Part shown: positions 1-10,831 of the stretch, in pieces
Position numbering within the stretch: the stretch's first letter is position 1
Layout of the letters: each line of letters starts with the position of its first letter
Assembly (NCBI GenBank): GCA_022702545.1
Contig: JAHRBC010000002.1
Location: 2,976,001-3,040,000 of the forward strand
Reading direction: 5' to 3'
Origin: Phycomyces nitens
Taxonomy: Eukaryota; Mucoromycota; Mucoromycetes; Mucorales; Phycomycetaceae
DNA length: 64,000 nt
Notes under the pieces: generated by a model
The model's database searches: none
What the model was told of the DNA's origin: nothing
What the model saw: only the letters and a program-made list of their open reading frames with translations
Made by a program: the position numbers and the translations under genes

Positions 1-1537
1 TTATCAAATAATGTCACACAAAAGTCTTCAATCGACGTGCTCAGCCAAAATCCATTCAGTAACTAGGCATAAGCATTCTATTCACTTGTCTCGGAAAACT
101 TGGCCTTTCAACCAAACAAAGTAAATCAAATTTAGACAGTATACTAACTTCGCAGGTTATTCTTGGCATATCTTTAGTCTGGACATATTTATCCATTCTT
201 TCTATAAAAAAACTATATTTACCTAGGTATAGGTCTATCTCTCATACTATCAAATCTTTCGAAACTAAGTCTTATATTTACTCCATTCAGACTACACAAC
301 AAGACATTTATCTTTAATGCACTTTCACCTAACAAATGTTGAAAAGATAGATACATTATCAAGATTATCAAAGTTGAGGCGTATCCAGTTCCCGGCTTGT
401 ACCCGGTATTAGCTTTTTTGTACACTTTGTGGCCATATGTTGGTAATATCTTGATCATTCAATTTTCTCTTTTACAAAGCCACTGAACCTTTGAGAGCAC
501 CCAATCCATCCATAATCTTATATTGGTTACACATGCTGGTTTGTATGGTCTCGCCATTGTCAGTTTTTGTTTATCCGTTGTAAATCTTTTTATTAATCCA
601 ACAAAGAATGGCATCTGTAGATATCATTACCTTGGTGAACAAGTCGCCCAAAGATCCCTTTTGACATAAGAACCATCTAACATTATGTTTAATTGGTTGA
701 TTGGACTTTTTGGTTATGGGGCTGAATAAAACAGATCCAGTTTATTCGAAAGAATATCAGTTCAATACTTCTGATACAGCATCTATATGAATTGACAATT
801 GTCTTTGTCTATTTCTCTGGTTTATCCGGGGTTCAATATTTGATTTCTGCTGTTTGTGTGGATACGGAAAAATACTTTGAGCCTTTTTTTATTGTATTTG
901 AAGAAAATCAATCAAATTTAATTAAAATTAAAATTGAGTGAATGATTCTATGGGTATTCGTAGCTATTGAAATATATCTAGTTATCATGGCTATCACCCA
1001 ATTTAATGGCTGTATATAATTAATTAGATACTTCTTTATGATTAGTAGTAGGCTAGATCAATTGTCTTTCTATATGCATTTGTATGCAATAGGTTACCTT
1101 GACCAAGGTCCAAATGCCCGGGTTCGTGTATTATTTTATCGGACACTTAAATCATGGCAAACATAGCATAGGAAATTGACACATGGTGGGTTGGCTATGT
1201 AGTATAAATGTCCAACTCAGTGACAAGAAAATGAATACGGGTAGAACGACAATTTTAATAAATAAAAGATTAAGAGAATATTTAACTACTTCAGGGCATT
1301 TCTACAGGTACATCACTACTTCGAAGTTCACTGCGATGAGCGATACAACAAACACCGGTGAATAAAATACACCGTGTCAAAATTATGTCATAAGAGAGAA
1401 ATAGAAAGTTAAATACATTTTGGGTGTATTACTCATTCTTTGAACTTTTTTTTTAAAACTTTTCATAATTTTAAAAGTTCCAAATATGTCAATTCAAATC
1501 AAATATTCTCATTGTAGAATATATTCTTTTTAAAAAT
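1..1537 (+). repeat. 5' flank of OYE copy 1, part of the tandem repeat unit
   Basis: This is a gene-free stretch. It is closely similar to about 13,300-14,640 (for example 301-480 against 13,560-13,740) and more distantly to about 8,200-9,580. It is therefore the left-hand copy of the spacer of the OYE tandem array. Bases about 28-90 resemble the end of a decayed Ty1/copia RNase H region on the plus strand (see 7832-8307). Small open frames on the minus strand are conserved between copies only because the DNA is duplicated. No intact gene is seen here. Confidence 0.7.
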
Positions 1538-1611
1538 AAGCATTTGGGTTTGCTTACATATCAAATAGCAATAATCTATGGATGTCACCCAAGAATATTT
1601 TGTATATAAGC
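1538..1611 (+). promoter_or_regulatory. Conserved upstream block of OYE copy 1 with palindrome and TATA-like box
   Basis: A block with the core GGGTTTGCTTACATATCAAA is followed by an imperfect palindrome (TGGATGTCACCCA, 1579-1591) and a TATA-like stretch (gtatataag, 1602-1610) about 50 bases before the ATG. The same order and spacing occur before all four OYE copies. That the palindrome binds a regulator is inference. Confidence 0.5.
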
Positions 1612-1656
1612 AGCCAGATATCACTCCCTGGATATCCATTATCTTCAACTCAAACA

Positions 1657-2790
1657 ATGTCTACTGCTCTCTTTACACCAATTCAAGTCGGCGCATCGCC
1701 TTTAAAGCATCGTGTTGTTCTTGCCCCTCTAACCCGTATGCGGGCTACTTCCGATCATATTCCTGGATCTCTGATGGCCGAGTATTATCAACAGCGTGCC
1801 TCTGAAGGCGGTCTACTTATCACAGAAACTACATTTATTACTGAGGAGGCTGGACCTTTTCCTTTTACTCCCGGTATCTACAACAACAAACAAATCGAAG
1901 CATGGAAAGACATCACCAAGGCTGTTCATAGTAAAGGCGGATATATCTATGTTCAACTGGGCCATGGCGGCCGTATTACTTCATCTACTGTAATACCTGG
2001 AAATAAACTTCCCGTTTCTGCATCCCCCATTGCAAACACCGGCAAGAACTTTGCAGGAGACGATTTTGAAGTACCCCACGCCCTTGAAGTCGAAGAAATT
2101 TCTCAACTTACAAAGGACTTTACTCAGGCTGCCAAGAATGCTATCAGTGCTGGATTTGATGGTGTCGAGATAAATAGCGCAAACGGCCTCTTACTTGATC
2201 AATTTATCAATACCTCTTCCAACATTCGCACAGACAACTATGGTGGATCTATTGAAAACCGTACACGCTTTGCTCTAAAGGTCGTACAGAGTGTTTCTGA
2301 AGCCATTGGAGAAGAGCGTACTGCAATTCGTTTTTCGCCTTGGTCTGGGTCCCAGGATATGAAGGATGATACACCATATAAGACCTGGGGATATATTGTG
2401 AATCAACTAAAGGAAAGACACCCCAAGCTGGCCTATATTCACTTTCTTGAGCCTCGAGATGATCTTGTTGCTAGCATGACGGGAGTAGATAGAACAGAGA
2501 TTCTAAAGAACGACACAGTTGAACCATTTCAGAAAGCATGGAAGGGACCATTCATTACAGCCGGTGGATATACTACTACTCCTAAGCGTGCATTCGAGAC
2601 AGCTAAAAAATCAGACAACACCTTAGTCGCTTTTGGTCGAACATTTATTGCAAACCCTGATCTTCCTGAGCGCCTCAAGAACGACTGGCCTTTGACTCCC
2701 TATGACCGCTCTACATTTTACGGAGGAGCAAGCGTTGGATACACTGATTATGCATTCTATAGCCCTGAAAAACTTGATACCAAAATCTAA
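1657..2790 (+). CDS. Old Yellow Enzyme-family FMN ene-reductase, copy 1 (altered active site)
   Basis: This intronless gene encodes 377 aa, a normal length for fungal OYE/OPR enzymes, which use FMN and NAD(P)H to reduce activated C=C bonds. The frame is open upstream from 1582, but a TATA-like box lies inside that extension and all copies share the later ATG, so 1657 is preferred. Family motifs include APLTRMRA near residue 25, DNYGGSIENR, IRFSPW and AFGRTFIANPDL, the phosphate-binding region. The catalytic centre is abnormal. The motif VEINSANGL has Asn173 where OYE has the substrate-binding His (His191 in yeast OYE1), and Leu178 in place of the Tyr proton donor. QLGHGGR has Gly102 where OYE has Trp116. 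FMN binding may persist, but ordinary ene-reductase turnover is doubtful. Confidence 0.88.
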   Translation: MSTALFTPIQVGASPLKHRVVLAPLTRMRATSDHIPGSLMAEYYQQRASEGGLLITETTFITEEAGPFPFTPGIYNNKQIEAWKDITKAVHSKGGYIYVQLGHGGRITSSTVIPGNKLPVSASPIANTGKNFAGDDFEVPHALEVEEISQLTKDFTQAAKNAISAGFDGVEINSANGLLLDQFINTSSNIRTDNYGGSIENRTRFALKVVQSVSEAIGEERTAIRFSPWSGSQDMKDDTPYKTWGYIVNQLKERHPKLAYIHFLEPRDDLVASMTGVDRTEILKNDTVEPFQKAWKGPFITAGGYTTTPKRAFETAKKSDNTLVAFGRTFIANPDLPERLKNDWPLTPYDRSTFYGGASVGYTDYAFYSPEKLDTKI

Positions 2791-2939
2791 CTCGGTCAAC
2801 TCTCGTTAATATATCCCTAGTAAACATGTATAAGAGATTGATTTATGTTTGCTTTATAATAAATTTCCAAAAAAGGACTTTTTGTTACAGGGACCATCTT
2901 AAATTAGAATTTCGACACATCACTATAAAAATGGAAATA

Positions 2940-4273
2940 CAGTGAACGGAACAAAGTAGCGCCTCAATTTTCAGTTGCCGCATATTTTGAAAACATGCAT
3001 AGTTTTCATATTTGAAAAAGCATATCAAAGATACTATTTTAGAAGCTTATATTACTACAGAACACTTATTGAACGCTTTAATATTCTAATTTATAATAAA
3101 ATATTTATTTTTAATACTTGGTATTATTAACATTGGCATCAATAACAGCCTGACATCTTCTAGGCATTCTGGAGATTAAACTCACCAAATAATCTTTTGG
3201 TATTTTCTTCCATTCTCGTTCCACTGCATACTTCAAATAATAGGTACTGATCAAGTTGTACTTGTTTGCTTGTACCTGATGCTTAAGATAAGCCCAAACA
3301 TGCTCTATGGGGTTCAAGTCTAGACTTTGGGCTAGCCAGTTACCCATAAGCTGAAGACGATTTTCTTTCTTCCAAGCCATCTTCAAAGCACTTGTATGAC
3401 ACCTGACATTATCTTCTTGTAGTTTAAAACGCCTCCAGCTTTGTTTTTGTCTGAGAGCTGTTAAGAAAGGGAGGTAGGCTCTTTCCAAGGTGCTGATGTA
3501 CTTCTTGGAATCAACATTTCCTTTCATGACATCTAAAACTCCGACACACTTGCCATAATGACACTACCACCAAACTTCACGGTTTGTAAGATGAAGTTGA
3601 TGCAAAAACCAGTCTTGTTGCGCGTATAAACTCACCTACGCCCATCACTTCCACGAAGCTTAAAATGGGACTCCTCAGACCAGATGATGGCATTCCAATC
3701 TGTGAGTTCCAATGTCAGATGTTCTTTTGCCCATTGCAATCGCTTCTTTCGATTAACTTCTGAAATTTTTGGCTTCGAAATCATTCTACGAGAGTAAATA
3801 CCAACTCCACGTAGAAACATGCATAGAGTCTTGTCTGCTACAGGTGTAGCCTAGTTTTTACAGATCTTGGTTAATGGCTCTGTTGGATCTCGGGTAATCT
3901 CAAGAATGATCTGTCTTTTGCCTCCTTTATTTAGTTTTTGTAGTCTACCAGATCGTGTAGAAGCTTTATGTGAGCCTGTTTCTTTGTAACTTTTAAGGAC
4001 ACGCTTTACGACGTCTTTGCTGACACCGACCTTTTTTTTGGCAATGTCCACTTGGCTTATTCCATTCTTAATGCTCTCATGTACAATGATGGCGCGAGTT
4101 GTGTCATCAGTTTGTTTATAACCAAAAGACAGAATTTTTTGGGACTTTTTCTGTGAATTTAGTTTGTTCCATGTTGCTTTTGAAATGATGTGTTAGAAGG
4201 GAAAGAGAGAATTTTTTATGATGATGCAATATCGGCTATTCAGAACTGAGGATCTACTTTGTTCCCCTCACTG
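2940..4273 (-). mobile_element. Degenerate Tc1/mariner-type transposon between OYE copies 1 and 2
   Basis: Both terminal inverted repeats are visible: the left end begins CAGTGAACGGAACAAAGTAG and the right end is its near-perfect inverse (CAGTGAGGGGAACAAAGTAG on the minus strand). Each end abuts a TA dinucleotide (2938-2939 and 4274-4275), as expected for Tc1/mariner insertion. The element is 1,334 bp, a typical size. The enclosed transposase is broken, so it is non-autonomous. It replaces or interrupts most of the spacer that separates the other OYE copies. Confidence 0.85.
3111..4172 (-). pseudogene. Tc1-like transposase, decayed
   Basis: Reading on the minus strand from an ATG at 4172, the N-terminal helix-turn-helix region is soon out of frame (near 4,120). 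It continues in another frame to a stop near 3,851, then resumes with WAKEHL and WSEESHF up to a stop near 3,632. After another break it runs to LQEDN, LDLNPIEHVW and PRRCQAVIDA. These are recognisable Tc1-family DDE landmarks. The first catalytic Asp is changed to Glu (WSEES), and the usual Pro of SPDLNP is Leu. Several frame breaks and stops make the protein non-functional. Confidence 0.85.
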
Positions 4274-4581
4274 TATTTTGATGAATTGTGCTATAAATGT
4301 ATATTATATTTGAAGTATATTATTTGGAAATAATTTGGTTATGGAAAGAGATGGACCAAGGTCCAAATGCCCGGGTTCGTGCATTATTTTATCGGACACT
4401 TAAATCATGTCGAATATAGCACAGAAAATTATGTCATAAGAGAGCAATAGAAAGTTAAATTCAGTTTGGGTGTATTACTAATACTTTGAACTTTTTTTTG
4501 GAGTTTGTCATAATTTTAGAAGTTCCAAATATGTCAATTCAAATTAGGTATGGTCATTGTAGAATTTCTTTAAAAAAAATT

Positions 4582-4655
4582 AAGCATTTGGGTTTGCTTA
4601 CATATCAAATAGCAATAAACTATGGGTGCCACCCAAGAATATTTTGTATATAAAC
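4582..4655 (+). promoter_or_regulatory. Conserved upstream block of OYE copy 2
   Basis: The same upstream core as copy 1 is followed by the palindrome TGGGTGCCACCCA (4623-4635) and a TATA-like box (gtatataaac, 4646-4655) about 50 bases before the ATG. Confidence 0.5.
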
Positions 4656-4700
4656 AGCCAGATATTAATCCCTGAATATTCATTATATTCAACTCAAACA

Positions 4701-5834
4701 ATGTCTGCTGCTCTTTTTACACCCATTCAAGTCGGTGCATCGCTTTTAAAGCATCGTGTTGTTCTTGCCCCTCTAACCCGTATGCGGGCTACTGCCGATA
4801 GTGTCCCTGTACCTTTGATGGCCGAGTATTATCACCAGCGTGCTTCCGAAGGTGGACTACTCATTACCGAAGGTACATCTATTACTGAAGATTCTATTAT
4901 TTATCCCCTTACTCCCGGTATCTACAATGACAAGCAAATCGAAGCATGGAAAGAAATTACCAAGGCCGTCCATAGTAAAGGCGGATACATTTTTCTTCAA
5001 ATGGCTCATGGTGGCCGTGCTTCTCCGTCTGGATTACTACCCGGAAATAAGCTTCCTGTCTCTGCATCAGCTATCGCAATCACCGGAAAAAACTCTTTAG
5101 GAGAAGAGTCTGAAGTACCCCGCGCCCTTGAAGTCAAAGAGATTGCTCATATTACAAAGGACTTTACTCAGGCTGCCAAGAATGCTATCAGCGCTGGATT
5201 CGATGGTGTCGAGCTTCATGGTGCAAACGGTTTTCTTCTTGATCAGTTTATCAATACCTCTTCCAACATTCGCACAGATAACTATGGTGGATCTATTGAA
5301 AACCGTGCACGTTTTGTTCTAGAGGTCGTACAGAGTGTTTCTGAAGCCATTGGAGAAGAGCGTACAGCAGTTCGCTTTTCGCCTTGGTCAGGGTTCCAGG
5401 ATATGAAGGATGATACACCCTACGAGACCTGGGGATATATTGTAAACCAGCTACAGGAAAAGCACCCTAAGCTGGCCTATCTTCACTTTCTTGAGCCTCG
5501 CGATGATTTTGTTGCTGCCATGACAGGAGAGGATAGAACAGAGATTATAAAGAACGACACAGTTGAACCATTTCAAAAGGCATGGAAGGGACCGTTTGTT
5601 ACATCCGGTGGATATACAACTACTCCTAAGCGTGCATTTGAAACTGCTGAAAAATCAGAAAACACGTTAGTCGCTTTTGGTCGAACATTTATTTCAAACC
5701 CTGATCTTCCTGAGCGTCTCAAGAACGACTGGCCTTTGACTCCCTATGACCGCTCTACATTTTACGGAGGAGCAAGCGTTGGATACACTGATTATGCATT
5801 CTATAGCCCTGAAACACTTGATACCAAAATCTAA
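4701..5834 (+). CDS. Old Yellow Enzyme-family FMN ene-reductase, copy 2
   Basis: This intronless gene encodes 377 aa that align without gaps to copy 1. The start at 4701 follows the TATA-like box; an in-frame upstream extension to 4626 is probably untranslated. FMN-fold motifs are intact (APLTRMRA, DNYGGSIENR, VRFSPW, AFGRTFISNPDL). His173 and Asn176 are present in VELHGANGF, so the substrate-anchoring pair is kept. The usual Tyr proton donor is Phe178, and the OYE Trp position is Ala102 (QMAHGGR). The second half is almost identical to copy 3, while the last codons and the 3' flank match copy 1, which suggests gene conversion or unequal exchange. Catalysis may work with altered stereochemistry or rate; this is inference. 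Confidence 0.9.
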   Translation: MSAALFTPIQVGASLLKHRVVLAPLTRMRATADSVPVPLMAEYYHQRASEGGLLITEGTSITEDSIIYPLTPGIYNDKQIEAWKEITKAVHSKGGYIFLQMAHGGRASPSGLLPGNKLPVSASAIAITGKNSLGEESEVPRALEVKEIAHITKDFTQAAKNAISAGFDGVELHGANGFLLDQFINTSSNIRTDNYGGSIENRARFVLEVVQSVSEAIGEERTAVRFSPWSGFQDMKDDTPYETWGYIVNQLQEKHPKLAYLHFLEPRDDFVAAMTGEDRTEIIKNDTVEPFQKAWKGPFVTSGGYTTTPKRAFETAEKSENTLVAFGRTFISNPDLPERLKNDWPLTPYDRSTFYGGASVGYTDYAFYSPETLDTKI

Positions 5835-7831
5835 CTCAGTCAACTCTCGTTAATATATCCCTAGTAAACATATATAATAATCTTAGACACATTACTATGT
5901 AATAAAATAAATTGTACTTAAAGGTGTTGGAGAAAGTGTTGTGCAATGTGGGAAATATTATTTAAAACTATATCTTGTGTTGATAAAAAAAAACTCTGGA
6001 AAACATAAGATAAATTTAAAAATATATAATCATAAATAATAAGGGTTCTCGGGTATAATATACTAGCATCTAGGTATAACAAAACTCTTTCAAAATTTGG
6101 TGAGACCATCAAGCTAATAAAGAAGAAACAATTGCTGTTACAATATTTTTTCCTGATTATTACCAGCTTTTAATTATCAGTTTCATCAAATATGTCTCAA
6201 TATCTATTAATTATATACATAAGCGCAAAGTGACAACAGTCAATAAGCTTGATTGCAAGAGCTGGTTCAATCAATTCTATTGAGTCAGAAGCTTATCAAC
6301 TGACTGTCTCCAATTCCTAATATCTCATTCAAAGGTTTTTACCATTTCTCTGTTTAATAACTCATTGATTAGACAGCTTCCAATATATATATTAATAAAC
6401 CAAGAATGCTCGTTATATATCCATCGACATTTCTATCACTCCAATAGATTCCAAGGTTAGCAAGAAATCGATTGACTTTTACCTTTCCATTAAGACCCTA
6501 CCTTAAATACGATGCCCAACTAGCTCTCTCTCTTTGACTTGAACCCTCTTCAATGCACATACTACTAAGAATATATTCTTGTTTCTTACCATACAATGTA
6601 TTTTTTTGCTGTACTCAAACCATTACACATCTTTATCCTCAAGGCTTTAATTTCTACCCCAGGGTAAAAATCAAGTATGTATATGTAAGCTATAAAGTCT
6701 GTACGTAGCCTAGTCCATGAAGTTCCTTTGCTTATCCAAGAAAGAAAAACTTTGTGGGTTCAGTTCCATATCCCAAGCTTTAAGAGCATAAAGTCAAATA
6801 CTTACAACTGTTATACCATGAATTCTCGTTCATGCCAAAATGCGATTTGAAAAGCCATTTTCTCTTTGTAACGACGAAAATTTACTAACTATCAATTAAT
6901 TTTAGGTCCATAGTTGTGTCAATCAGGCCTGTCAAAGAAGGAATACATAAATGACCAATAACATAGCAAGCCTTTATCACAATACACAAGTGTTAGCCGG
7001 CAGAAAATGACTCTAGGTAATCATCTCAATCTATTTGTCAAGCTATAGTCTCGTATTTTTTATAGTAATTAGCTAAATAGCGTAATAAGAAAAGAACTCA
7101 AAGTACATTTTTAAAAGATACTTCCCTTGTCACTTCAGCAATGAAGTGTAATTTTAGTCTCAAATGAACAGTTTCATGTCTTCTGCCAGAAAATTCCTTG
7201 TTTATTGCACAAACAGGCAGTCAAAGAGACATCCTCCCACTCATCATGATTTACAAACCCAACATTTATGATTCTAAAGAGGGATAATGATTACCACCCA
7301 GTATTCTACTTTGCCAACCTGAAAAACCATACTGCTATATCGTATTTTAAATCGGAAACGTTTAAAGAAGTTTAAGAACTAATTTATCCAAACATCTAGC
7401 TAATCTCATTCGATCTCTTTGGCGTTTTCCTATGCATTTGAGCTCAAAAATTCTGGAGTATATACGTATTTATCCAGTGGAAATACTAGAGTTGCCAGTT
7501 CTGTATAATAGTATTTTGTCTATCTATCGCTCCATTGTTTCTTACCAAAGTGGATGGTATAGACTTATAATGTTCTTGCTAGTTGACTATTAGAGACAGC
7601 GTCTACACAAATAATTAGATCATGATTAGCTACTCATATTAACAATAACTTTTGAATACGGCACCTCTAATGAATATATTGTAATTATTAGGGATAAATA
7701 TTATATATATATATATCATTTCTCTCTAGAACTACAGTAAAAATCAGAGAATATCTGCTGCATAAATCTACCTAAGAACCTCTTGATCAAGTTTGTCCAC
7801 AAGGTATAGAAGAAAAGTTTTAATGAAACTA

Positions 7832-8307
7832 TATAATCACCCTAGTTTGGCTCAGTCTACTTTGGTACTAAATGCGTCTCAGAGTGAGTATATTGCTATC
7901 AGTAGCTCTATCACCAAAGGACATTTTCTTAACTTCTCACAGGACCCTGTTTCCATTGAATAAAACATTGTAGAGTCTAGACATATTCAGAGTCTCGAGT
8001 GTTGATATAAAGATAGAGAGTTAACCGATAACACCACCAATATTTTTACAAGATTATCATTAAATATCCCAAGCAATCTAGTCTGTTAATGATGGCGACC
8101 CATTTTTTATTACAGAGATATTATAAAATGGCGTTTCCCTGGATAAATTCTCGGCCCACAATCTCATCTGCTTTTATTTATATGTACAATATTCTGGTTA
8201 AACTCTTGACCTTATCAAAGCACATTACAGAAAGGTCTTCAATCAACATGCTCAACCAAGTTCGATCCAAAATTACAAGACACAAACATTCAATTCAATT
8301 ATCTTAA
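7832..8307 (+). mobile_element. Probable decayed Ty1/copia RNase H remnant
   Basis: A plus-strand reading from about 7,832 gives AQSTLVLNASQSEYIAISSS followed by ITKGHF. This resembles the copia RNase H stretch of the form Q-x-TVALSxxEAEYxAxS. Further on, an open frame ending at 8307 contains SSINMLNQ and RHKHSIQLS, which resemble the copia NQxAIxLxxNP and RTKHIDI motifs. Stops and the wrong internal spacing show that it is a dead fragment. A related fragment lies in the next unit (about 12,871-13,345) and another at about 28-90. The assignment rests on short motifs only. Confidence 0.35.
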
Positions 8308-9584
8308 AGAACTTGGTCTTTCAACCAAACAAAGTAAATCAAATGTAGGAATTATGCTAGCCAAACAGTTTCTTCTTTACGTACATTCAACCATAATATT
8401 TTTGACCACTCTTTCTAAAGAAAACATATATCTGCTTAGGTATAGTCTCATCTCTCAGACCATTAAACATTTTGAAATTTAATCTTATATTTGCACCCAT
8501 TAGACTACATGACAAGGCACTTATTTTTTATGCACTTTTAGCTAACAAATGTTGATAATATTAATACATTATCGATGTTATCCCAGTTAAGGCGTATCAA
8601 GTTCCCGATTTGTGCCCAGTATCAGTTTTTGTACTTTTTGAGCCCATCTGTTGGTAACATCTTAATCACCCCGATTTTATCTTTTTGCAAATTCACTAAA
8701 CCTTTGATGATATCCAGCTAATCCATGATCTCATATTAGTTACACGTATTGATTTGCATGCTCTCACCAAAGTCAGTTTCTATTTAGCTATTGGAATTCT
8801 TTTTATCAGTCCAGCAATGAATGATAATGATAAATATTATTACTCTAGTAAACTAGTCATCCAAAGGTGTCTTTTAACACCATAATCATCAAAATAATGT
8901 TTTGTTAGTCGAGTTTATTATTATTATTATTATGGGATTGAATAAAACAGATCCAGTTTATTCAATAGAATATCAGTTCAATACTTATATAGCACATATA
9001 TGAATCAGCCATTCTTTTTGTTTTTCTAAAATAACATTATAATATTTACCGAATTGGCTTCCCCTGTTTCTCTGGTTTATCCAGAGTTTAATAATTGATA
9101 TTTGGCTTTTGTGTGGATACATACAACCACAAATTTGAACCTTTTTTATTGTATTTTAAGAATATAAATCCAATTTAATTAGAACTAAAATGAAATAAAT
9201 GATCATATGGGTATTCTTAGTAATTGGGATATATCTAGCTGTCTTATATACTACTCAATCTAGTGGCTCTATATAACTAGTTGTATACTTTCTTATGGTT
9301 AACAATGGGTCAAAATAATCTCATTTCTATATGTATTTTCAAGCAATAGGTCACGTCTATCAAGGTCCAAATATCTAGGTTTGTACATAACTTTATCGGT
9401 TATTTAAATCATATCAAATGCAACACAGAGAATTATGCCATAAGAAAAAAATAGAAGGTTAATGCAACCTTGGCTTGGATTACTAATTATTTCTACCTTT
9501 TTTTTTGGGATTTGGCATAAAATTAGAAAATAAGACTATGTCCACCCAAAAAATGTATGCTCATTGATATCTTTGAAAACCAAT

Positions 9585-9651
9585 TTGGGTTTGCTTACAT
9601 ATCAAATAGCAATAATATATGGGTGTCACCCAAGAATATTTTGTATATAAG
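9585..9651 (+). promoter_or_regulatory. Conserved upstream block of OYE copy 3
   Basis: The shared core is followed by a perfect 13-bp palindrome (TGGGTGTCACCCA, 9620-9632) and a TATA-like box (gtatataag, 9643-9651) about 50 bases before the ATG. Confidence 0.5.
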
Positions 9652-9697
9652 CAGCCAGATATCACTCCCTAAATATCCATTATCTTGGACTCAAACA

Positions 9698-10831
9698 ATG
9701 TCTACTGCTCTTTTTACACCAATTCAAGTCGGAGCATCGCTTTTAAAGCATCGTGTCGTTCTTGCCCCTCTAACACGTATGCGGGCTACTGCTGATGGTG
9801 TCCCTGTACCTTTGATGGCCGAACATTATCAGCAGCGTACCTCTGATGGTGGACTACTCATTGCCGAAGCTACCTCTGTTTCTGATGATTGCATTACTTA
9901 TCCTTTTTCTCCCGGTATCTACAATGACAAGCAAATCGAAGCATGGAAGGAAGTTACCGAGGCCGTTCATAGTAAAGGCGGATATATCTTTCTTCAACTG
10001 TGTCATGGTGGCCGTTCTAGCCCTTCTAGTTTGGTACCCGGAAACAAAGTTCCTGTCTCTGCATCAGCTATCGCAATCACTGGAAAAAATTCTATAGGAG
10101 GAGAGTCTGAAGTACCCCGCGCCCTTGAAGTCAAAGAGATTGCTCAGATTACAAAGGACTTTACTCAGGCTTCCAAGAATGCTATCAGCGCTGGATTCGA
10201 TGGTGTCGAGATTCATAGTGCAAATGGATTTCTTCTAGATCAGTTTATCAATACCTCTTCCAACATTCGCACAGATAACTATGGTGGATCTATTGAAAAC
10301 CGTGCACGGTTTGTTCTGGAGATTATCCAGAGTGTTTCCGAAGCCATTGGAGAAGAGCGTACTGCAATTCGCTTTTCGCCTTGGTCCGGGTTCCAGGATA
10401 TGAAGGATGATACACCCTACGAGACCTGGGGATACATTGTAAACCAGCTACAGGAAAAGCACCCTAAGCTGGCCTATCTTCACTTTCTTGAGCCTCGCGA
10501 TGATTTTGTTGCTGGGATGACAGGAGAGGATAGAACAGAGATTTTAAAGAACGATACAGTTGAACCATTTCAAAAAGCATGGAAGGGACCGTTTGTTACA
10601 TCCGGTGGATATACAACTACTCCTAAGCGTGCATTTGAAACTGCTGAAAAATCAGAAAACACGTTAGTCGCTTTTGGTCGAACATTTATTTCAAACCCTG
10701 ATCTTCCTGAGCGCCTCAAGAACGACTGGCCTTTGACTCCCTATGACCGCTCTACATTTTACGGAGGATCAAGCGTTGGATACACTGATTATGTCTTCTA
10801 TAGTCCTGACCCACTTGATACTAAGGTCTAA
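9698..10831 (+). CDS. Old Yellow Enzyme-family FMN ene-reductase, copy 3
   Basis: This intronless gene encodes 377 aa from the ATG shared by all copies; the frame is open upstream to 9557. APLTRMRA, DNYGGSIENR, IRFSPW and AFGRTFISNPDL are intact. The motif VEIHSANGF keeps His173 and Asn176 but has Phe178 at the proton-donor Tyr position. QLCHGGR places Cys102 at the position of OYE Trp116. The N-terminal half has several unique substitutions (for example LIAEATSVSDDC), whereas the C-terminal half is nearly identical to copy 2. Its 3' flank differs from those of copies 1 and 2. Confidence 0.9.
   Translation: MSTALFTPIQVGASLLKHRVVLAPLTRMRATADGVPVPLMAEHYQQRTSDGGLLIAEATSVSDDCITYPFSPGIYNDKQIEAWKEVTEAVHSKGGYIFLQLCHGGRSSPSSLVPGNKVPVSASAIAITGKNSIGGESEVPRALEVKEIAQITKDFTQASKNAISAGFDGVEIHSANGFLLDQFINTSSNIRTDNYGGSIENRARFVLEIIQSVSEAIGEERTAIRFSPWSGFQDMKDDTPYETWGYIVNQLQEKHPKLAYLHFLEPRDDFVAGMTGEDRTEILKNDTVEPFQKAWKGPFVTSGGYTTTPKRAFETAEKSENTLVAFGRTFISNPDLPERLKNDWPLTPYDRSTFYGGSSVGYTDYVFYSPDPLDTKV

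Larger units (their letters stand above)
4276..9370 (+). repeat. Tandem repeat unit A (OYE copy 2 plus spacer)
   Basis: This segment aligns with about 9,371-14,400 at an offset close to 5.0 kb. For example, OYE start 4701 matches 9698, a block at 6,028-6,120 matches 11,026-11,120, and one at 7,176 matches 12,216. The 3.7-kb spacer after OYE copy 2 (5,835 to about 9,580) contains no intact gene. It holds AT-rich DNA, a probable copia-like remnant and short microsatellites. The exact unit ends are not resolved by eye. Confidence 0.7.

Noticed and set aside
219..458. Minus-strand 79-codon frame, also present near 13464-13709
   Set aside because: It is conserved only because the flank is duplicated. 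A weak resemblance to a reverse-transcriptase segment could not be supported, and the copia-like motifs lie on the other strand.
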